From SPGG2 sp964194625 (GTDB lineage: Bacteria; Pseudomonadota; Gammaproteobacteria; Acidiferrobacterales; SPGG2), in assembly GCA_964194625.1 (NCBI GenBank), contig CAXMNC010000226.1, forward strand, positions 1-29,500: a stretch of DNA of 29,500 bases. Reading direction: 5' to 3'. Positions 25,103 through 29,500 of this stretch are shown here, piece by piece; position 1 is the stretch's first letter, and the number at the start of each line of letters is the position of its first letter. A program made the position numbers and the translations under genes. The notes beneath the pieces were generated by a model, which saw only the letters and a program-made list of their open reading frames with translations, ran no database searches and was not told the origin of the DNA.

Positions 25103-26440
25103 ATGTATCACCCATCCATTTACGATGACACTCAGCCGGTACCGAGTTACTGGGAAGCGACTAGCACGACAAGCGGTAACGGTTACCAACCCCTCTCACC
25201 CGACGCCGCATGCGATGTCGCCGTTATCGGTGGCGGTTATACAGGCCTGTCCGCCGCCTTACACTTGGCGCGGGATTACGACATCGATGTTCGCGTGTTA
25301 GAGGCGGGGCATATCGGTTGGGGCGCATCGGGTCGCAACGGTGGATTTTGTTGTTTGCCAGCCAGCCAACTATCGATTCAGCAATTGATAAAACGATATG
25401 GTCTTGATGAGACCAAGCGATTCTTCGCGACCCAGCTTGAAGGCATGGACTTAGTGACGTCGCTTGCGGCTGACGAAAACATAGACCTCGATCGCCAAGG
25501 CGATGGTAACTTTACGGTTGCCCATCACCCATCAAGATTTCAAGCGTTACGAGAAGAAGCACAAGCGCTGTCGTCCTTGTTCGGAATCAAGACACGTGTA
25601 TTAACTAGGTCTGAGTTTATAGAAGTGGGGCACGACTCAACCGAACAGTACGGCGCCATGCACATGGCCGCTGGCTTTGCACTAAACCCGCTCAAGTTTC
25701 TAAAAGGTCTAGCCGCCGCGACGGCCCGACGCGGCGCTTGGTTACATCCCCATAGTCGGGTCCTCGAATGGGTACACACTGGTGGCGTGCATCGCCTGGT
25801 TACCAGAGAAGCGACGCTCACGGCGCGTCGTGTTATTGTCGCCACAAACGGGTTCACCCGTGAGGGGTTGCATCAGGCATTCGACAAAATGATGTTGCCA
25901 GTGCTATCCAACATCATTACGACGCGTCCGCTGACCGATGAAGAACTAGAACGACAAAAGTGGCATACGTCGACACCTATCTGTAACACACGAAACCTGT
26001 TGTTCTACTATCGTATGCTACCGGATCGCAGTTTCCTATTCGGTACCCGCGGCGATACCACGGGGCATCCCAAGGATGGCGCACGTATGCGGGACTGGAT
26101 GATCCGTCGGCTGGCCGAGGTATTCCCCGGTTGGCGCGATGTGACGATTACCCACTTTTGGCGCGGACTTGTCTGTATGACCCGTAAGCTCACACCATCG
26201 GTTGGGCAGCTGGATGATGATGCTAGCGTTTGGTACGGTTTCGGTTATCAGGCCAATGGCGTGAACACTGCCCCTTGGGCCGGTATGATGTTGGCACGAC
26301 ATATTGCGGAGCCGAACAAATACGTTGAACCTTTTCCTAGCGTAATACATGGACTGGCACCGAAATTTCCTTTTGCCGCGGTACGCCGTTGGGCGCTACG
26401 AGCAGCCTACGCATACTATCGGATTCAAGACGCAAGGTAG
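25103..26440 (+). CDS. puuB: FAD-binding oxidoreductase, gamma-glutamylputrescine oxidase-like
   Basis: The 445-residue protein has an N-terminal SYWEAT segment, the FAD motif VIGGGYTGLS at 41-50, and HIGWGASGRNGGF around 70-82, which are diagnostic of PuuB-like members of the DAO family. The C-terminal region holds YGFGYQANGVNTAPWAG, the second FAD contact. PuuB oxidises gamma-glutamylputrescine to the aldehyde with release of ammonia and hydrogen peroxide. It lies 6 bases before a second ligase gene. That ligase also overlaps another PuuB-like gene, so two oxidases serve the cluster. Start chosen at the ATG near the recognised N-terminus. Confidence 0.85.
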   Translation: MYHPSIYDDTQPVPSYWEATSTTSGNGYQPLSPDAACDVAVIGGGYTGLSAALHLARDYDIDVRVLEAGHIGWGASGRNGGFCCLPASQLSIQQLIKRYGLDETKRFFATQLEGMDLVTSLAADENIDLDRQGDGNFTVAHHPSRFQALREEAQALSSLFGIKTRVLTRSEFIEVGHDSTEQYGAMHMAAGFALNPLKFLKGLAAATARRGAWLHPHSRVLEWVHTGGVHRLVTREATLTARRVIVATNGFTREGLHQAFDKMMLPVLSNIITTRPLTDEELERQKWHTSTPICNTRNLLFYYRMLPDRSFLFGTRGDTTGHPKDGARMRDWMIRRLAEVFPGWRDVTITHFWRGLVCMTRKLTPSVGQLDDDASVWYGFGYQANGVNTAPWAGMMLARHIAEPNKYVEPFPSVIHGLAPKFPFAAVRRWALRAAYAYYRIQDAR

Positions 26441-26446
26441 GTGTAG

Positions 26447-27820
26447 ATGAAAGACAATTCAAAAATGCTGAGCGGATTGCAAGAGTTACAACAATTTCTC
26501 AAAAATCATCCAGATACGAGATTCATCGATGCGATCGTCATAGATCTCTGTGGGATCGTTCGCGGTAAACGGTGCGGGCGCGACGAATTCGACAAGATCT
26601 TTACCAGTGGTGTACTGCTGCCACACTCGGTGTATTTTCTGGATGTCCTCGGCCACTGCAATAACCCGTTGGGCATGGGCGTGACGGACGGCGATCCCGA
26701 CGGCACTGCCGTGCACGTTCCCGGTACATTGGTGTCGTGCCCGTGGACGGAAGAGCCGATCGCGCAAGTGTTAATGAACATGCGCAATGAAGATGGTACG
26801 CTCGCCGCCGTCGATCCGCGCAATGTAGCCGCCCGCGTTGTCGAGAAATTCTCTGAGCTTGGTCTGGCACCGGTTATCGCGTTTGAGCTTGAATTCTACC
26901 TATTGGACAAGAAACGCGATGGGCAGGGATTTCCACAGGCAATTGTCTCAGCTATGACCAGCGAGCGCGAGAACACCACGCAAGTCTATGGCATTGCCGA
27001 ACTAGATGGTCACGCGAAGTTTTTCGCCGCGGTGGAAGATGCGGCACGCGCACAAAACGTCCCGACGTCCGTGGCCACCACGGAATTCGCGCCGGCGCAG
27101 TACGAAATTAACCTGCACCACACTGATTCACCGCTAGTCGCTGCCGACCACTGCGCGCTACTTCGTCACATCGTCAAGTCCGTCGCCACCCGCCATGGCC
27201 TGAACGCCACGTTTATGTCAAAGCCGTTTGCAGGCTTAAGCGGTAGTGGTATGCACGTGCATATCAGTTTGGTTGATAAGGACGGAAAGAATGTTTTCGA
27301 CGATGGTAGTGCATCGGGTAGCGATGCCCTGCGACATGCCATCGGTGGGTTGACGACGACGATGGCAGATTCATTCGCGATATTCGCGCCCAACGTCAAT
27401 GCCTATCGTCGCTTCGCACCACACCTCTATGTGCCGGTCACCAAGAGCTGGGGACTAAACAATCGCTCGGTGGCCTGTAGGATACCGAGTGGATCGGCTA
27501 ATGCCCGACGGGTTGAACACCGGGTGGCAGGGGCCGATGCTAACCCCTACTTGGTGTTAGCGGTGCTGCTGGCCGGGATACACCATGGGTTGGTGGACAA
27601 GATCGATCCCGGACCGCCATCTGACGGCAATGCCTGTACTGTGGTGGATCCCGACCTGCCATTGGAACTAGACAAGGCGTTGGACAGACTCAAACAATCC
27701 AAGACCCTGGCTTCCTATATCGACCCGCACTATTTAGAGCTTTATTGCGAGACCAAGCGCGGTGAAATGGAAAAGTTCAGGCGCCATGTGTCGCCTTTGG
27801 AATACGACTGGTATCTGTGA
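26447..27820 (+). CDS. puuA: Second glutamine synthetase family protein, gamma-glutamylpolyamine synthetase-like
   Basis: The 457-residue protein carries DLCGIVRGK (33-41), a FELEFYLLDKKRDG segment, EFAPAQYEINLHH, the ATP-site SGSGMHVHISL and HRVAGADANPYL. These are the same landmarks as the ligase at 21905 but with clearly different sequence, so the two are old paralogues rather than a recent duplication. FELEFYL instead of PELEFYL and a shorter linker set them apart. It is likely to add glutamate to a different amine. Its stop overlaps the GTG start of the following oxidase (GTGA), a strong sign of translational coupling. The oxidase just upstream is 6 bases away. Confidence 0.85.
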   Translation: MKDNSKMLSGLQELQQFLKNHPDTRFIDAIVIDLCGIVRGKRCGRDEFDKIFTSGVLLPHSVYFLDVLGHCNNPLGMGVTDGDPDGTAVHVPGTLVSCPWTEEPIAQVLMNMRNEDGTLAAVDPRNVAARVVEKFSELGLAPVIAFELEFYLLDKKRDGQGFPQAIVSAMTSERENTTQVYGIAELDGHAKFFAAVEDAARAQNVPTSVATTEFAPAQYEINLHHTDSPLVAADHCALLRHIVKSVATRHGLNATFMSKPFAGLSGSGMHVHISLVDKDGKNVFDDGSASGSDALRHAIGGLTTTMADSFAIFAPNVNAYRRFAPHLYVPVTKSWGLNNRSVACRIPSGSANARRVEHRVAGADANPYLVLAVLLAGIHHGLVDKIDPGPPSDGNACTVVDPDLPLELDKALDRLKQSKTLASYIDPHYLELYCETKRGEMEKFRRHVSPLEYDWYL

Positions 27821-29109
27821 TCTCGCGCGCGCCTTCGCAACACATCGACTCCTATTACGCTGCTACCGTCATTGGTTTAAAGGACTACGCGCCGCTTGCG
27901 GGGGATGTCAGCTGCGACGTTTGTGTTATTGGCGGTGGTTTTACCGGTCTCTCTAGTGCGCTCCATCTCGCCGAGCGTGGCTACGACGTAAAATTAATCG
28001 AAGCCGAACGCATCAGTTGGGGCGCCTCTGGCCGCAACGGTGGTCAGCTTTCGACCGGACAGCGCAAAGACGTCATCCAACTTGAGAAGATCGTTGGTCG
28101 CGAGGATGCCAAGTTGTTGTGGGAGTTAGCGGAGGAGGCGAAGGCCACGGTCAGGGAACGAATTGCGCGCCATAAGATCGCTTGTGATCTAAAATCTGGA
28201 CAACTCACGGTTGCCTATAAGCGTACGGAAAATGTGTGGTTCGAGCATTACGTGGAGGCCCTCCAAGAGCGCTACGACTACCCCCACGCGCGTATCGTAT
28301 CAGGCGATGAAGTGGCGCAGATGCTTGGTACCGGCATCTATTATGGTGGGACACTAGATAACGGCGCCGGTCACTTACACCCGCTGAATTATGCGCTGGG
28401 ATTGGCGCGGGTCGCGGATGCGGCGGGCGCCCAACTTTTCGAAAACTCACGTGCAAAACGTATCCAGAAAGTATCAAATGGCGCAGACATCTACCTTAAA
28501 AGTGGAAAGGTTCATGCGCGTTACGTCGTCGTTGCTTGCAACGGTTATCTTGGTCGGCTGGAACCTCGTATCAGCGGCAAGATCATGCCCATCAATAACT
28601 TCATACTGGCCACAGAACCATTGGGTGAAGACAAGGCGCGCAGCCTCATCCGTGACGACGTTGCAGTACAAGACACGAAGTTCGTCATTGATTACTATCG
28701 ACTATCCGCCGATCATCGATTGCTTTTCGGTGGCGGCGAAAATTATACAAGCCGCTTCCCGTCAGACATTAAGCGATTCGTGCGCAACTACATGCTACGT
28801 GTGTATCCACAGCTTGTAGATACGCGTATCGATTACGCCTGGGGCGGTACGCTCGCGATTACCATGAATCGTTTGCCGACCTTTGGTCGACTCGAGGGTG
28901 ATGTCTATTACGCGCAAGGCTATTCGGGCAGTGGAGTTGCGTTGACGTCGATGGGTGGTAAGCTCATCGCCGAGGCCGTCGCCGGTACTGCGGAACGATT
29001 CGATGTCTTTGCCCGCATCCCACAACGCAAATTCCCCGGCGGCACACTACTACGTTGGCCGGGGTTGGTTTTAGGCATGCTGTATTATGCGTTGAGGGAT
29101 AAGTTGTAG
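27817..29109 (+). CDS. puuB: Second PuuB-like FAD-binding oxidoreductase
   Basis: This 430-residue protein starts with a GTG overlapping the ligase stop. It has DSYYAAT, VIGGGFTGLSSAL (37-49, GGGFTG at 39-44), ISWGASGRNGGQLSTGQ and, near the C-terminus, YYAQGYSGSGVALTSMGGKL. It matches the gamma-glutamylputrescine oxidase type. It differs substantially from the oxidase at 25103 (for example GGQLSTGQ against GGFCCLPA), so each may suit its own glutamylated amine. The overlapping start with the ligase suggests the pair is made in equal amounts. After its stop comes a GC-rich hairpin at 29116-29133 that may help end transcription. Confidence 0.87.
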   Translation: MISRAPSQHIDSYYAATVIGLKDYAPLAGDVSCDVCVIGGGFTGLSSALHLAERGYDVKLIEAERISWGASGRNGGQLSTGQRKDVIQLEKIVGREDAKLLWELAEEAKATVRERIARHKIACDLKSGQLTVAYKRTENVWFEHYVEALQERYDYPHARIVSGDEVAQMLGTGIYYGGTLDNGAGHLHPLNYALGLARVADAAGAQLFENSRAKRIQKVSNGADIYLKSGKVHARYVVVACNGYLGRLEPRISGKIMPINNFILATEPLGEDKARSLIRDDVAVQDTKFVIDYYRLSADHRLLFGGGENYTSRFPSDIKRFVRNYMLRVYPQLVDTRIDYAWGGTLAITMNRLPTFGRLEGDVYYAQGYSGSGVALTSMGGKLIAEAVAGTAERFDVFARIPQRKFPGGTLLRWPGLVLGMLYYALRDKL

Positions 29110-29115
29110 TTATAA

Positions 29116-29295
29116 GCCGGGTCTCGTCCCGGCAGACGAGGAACTTTTGTTTCGCCAAAAGTTCCCAAACGCATCTTCGCCTGCGCCTTCACCGGCTAAC
29201 ACCAACCGGTTCCCTCGCTGCCTTCCATCGTCTCAGTGGGTCCGCGCAGGGGCCATCCCTGTCCCCGGCGCGGACGTCCGGGATCCTTCCCGGAC
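29116..29295 (-). repeat. Hairpin-rich gene-free region, first half
   Basis: Stems are 29116-29121/29128-29133 (6 bp), 29140-29149/29156-29165 (10 bp perfect) and 29191-29195/29206-29210 (5 bp). A nested pair follows at 29240-29247/29268-29275 (8 bp) around 29249-29252/29263-29266, then 29276-29283/29288-29295 (8 bp perfect, TCCT loop on plus). Read on the minus strand, the last two carry ACAGGGATG and AAGGAT in their loops, as in the array at 10163. The first hairpin, 7 bases after the oxidase stop, may be a terminator-like element. Short open frames here are by-products of the palindromes. Bases 29296-29400 hold GC-rich, low-complexity sequence and no recognised gene. Confidence 0.65.
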
Positions 29296-29400
29296 CGCTT
29301 CGCGCCGCGCTTCGCCTCTGTCGGCGCTCGGCTCGGCGTAAGGCGCCAAACACCCTAAACCTAGGGGCAGCGCGATGTACAAGGCAAGGATTGTTCTGAC

Positions 29401-29500
29401 GTGCAAGGATGCACTAATGCCGCGGGCGCAGGCGACCGACAGGGATGTCGGAAGGCAGAGTAATGCAGGGAGCAATTGCCGAGAAGCGCAGAAGCGGCCA
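29401..29500 (+). repeat. Hairpin-rich region, opposite orientation, cut by window edge
   Basis: On the plus strand are GTGC AAGGAT GCAC (29401-29414) and CCGACA GGGA TGTCGG (29436-29451, perfect 6-bp stem). TGC AGGGA GCA (29464-29474) is weaker. ACAGGGATGT at 29439-29448 fits the CsrA/RsmA core ACARGGAUGU exactly, and CAAGGATG at 29404-29411 fits CARGGAUG. The loop motifs now read on the plus strand, opposite to 29240-29295, so two arrays seem to face each other. The region runs off the window and no gene is visible in it. Confidence 0.55.

Noticed and set aside
29147..29475. Short open frames on both strands (29147-29341 plus, 29233-29475 minus)
   Set aside because: They run through the palindromes and GC-rich repeats, lack a ribosome site and have no recognisable protein motif; such frames are typical by-products of hairpin-rich repeats.

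Overview
The window looks like chromosomal DNA from a Gram-negative bacterium, most likely a gammaproteobacterium and probably marine or host-associated. The evidence is an MltF-type lytic transglycosylase lipoprotein, a FimT/GspH-type pseudopilin, and many genes for methylated amines and polyamines (dimethylglycine dehydrogenase-like, MttB-like and sarcosine oxidase-like proteins, and glutamyl-polyamine genes). No rRNA, tRNA, CRISPR array, transposase or phage gene was seen. The lineage is an inference from gene content.

Layout. 1-534: 3' part of an XRE regulator with a PAS-like domain. 540-4667 (minus): an MttB-family methyltransferase, a tiny relic of a second dimethylglycine dehydrogenase-like gene, and an intact one. 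4763-7009 (plus): a wrecked class III aminotransferase, a sarcosine oxidase-like FAD enzyme and an OsmC-like protein. 7240-8794: three small membrane proteins of unknown function. 8801-10057 (minus): an MFS transporter. 10058-10536: a gene-free stretch packed with perfect hairpins. 10537-11103: a lone pseudopilin. 11148-14894 (minus): a DMT transporter, a small putative 2OG-Fe(II) oxygenase and an MltF-like enzyme with two solute-binding domains instead of one. 15041-20783 (plus): a probable operon of class II aldolase, homocysteine S-methyltransferase family protein, alpha/beta hydrolase, 2-hydroxyacid dehydrogenase, IPNS-type oxygenase and DMT exporter, followed by the first 15 codons of a lost zinc alcohol dehydrogenase. 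20828-21730 (minus): another DMT transporter. 21905-29109 (plus): a polyamine-type cluster with two glutamine-synthetase-like ligases, an omega-aminotransferase, a GFA-family protein and two FAD oxidases. 29110-29500: a second hairpin-rich gene-free stretch.

How the genes fit together. The left part suggests oxidative stripping of methyl groups from glycine-betaine-like compounds. The right part matches gamma-glutamylation followed by oxidation or transamination of diamines. The middle operon is not a pathway I recognise.

The two most striking signals are not ordinary genes. First, the gene-free stretches at about 10.2 kb and 29.1-29.5 kb carry stem-loops with unrelated stems but shared purine loops (AGGGA, AAGGA). 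Several match the CsrA/RsmA binding consensus with GGA in the loop. Second, three genes survive only as end pieces: a dehydrogenase and an aminotransferase keep both termini but lost their middles, and an alcohol dehydrogenase keeps only its start. This points to ongoing gene loss by internal deletion.
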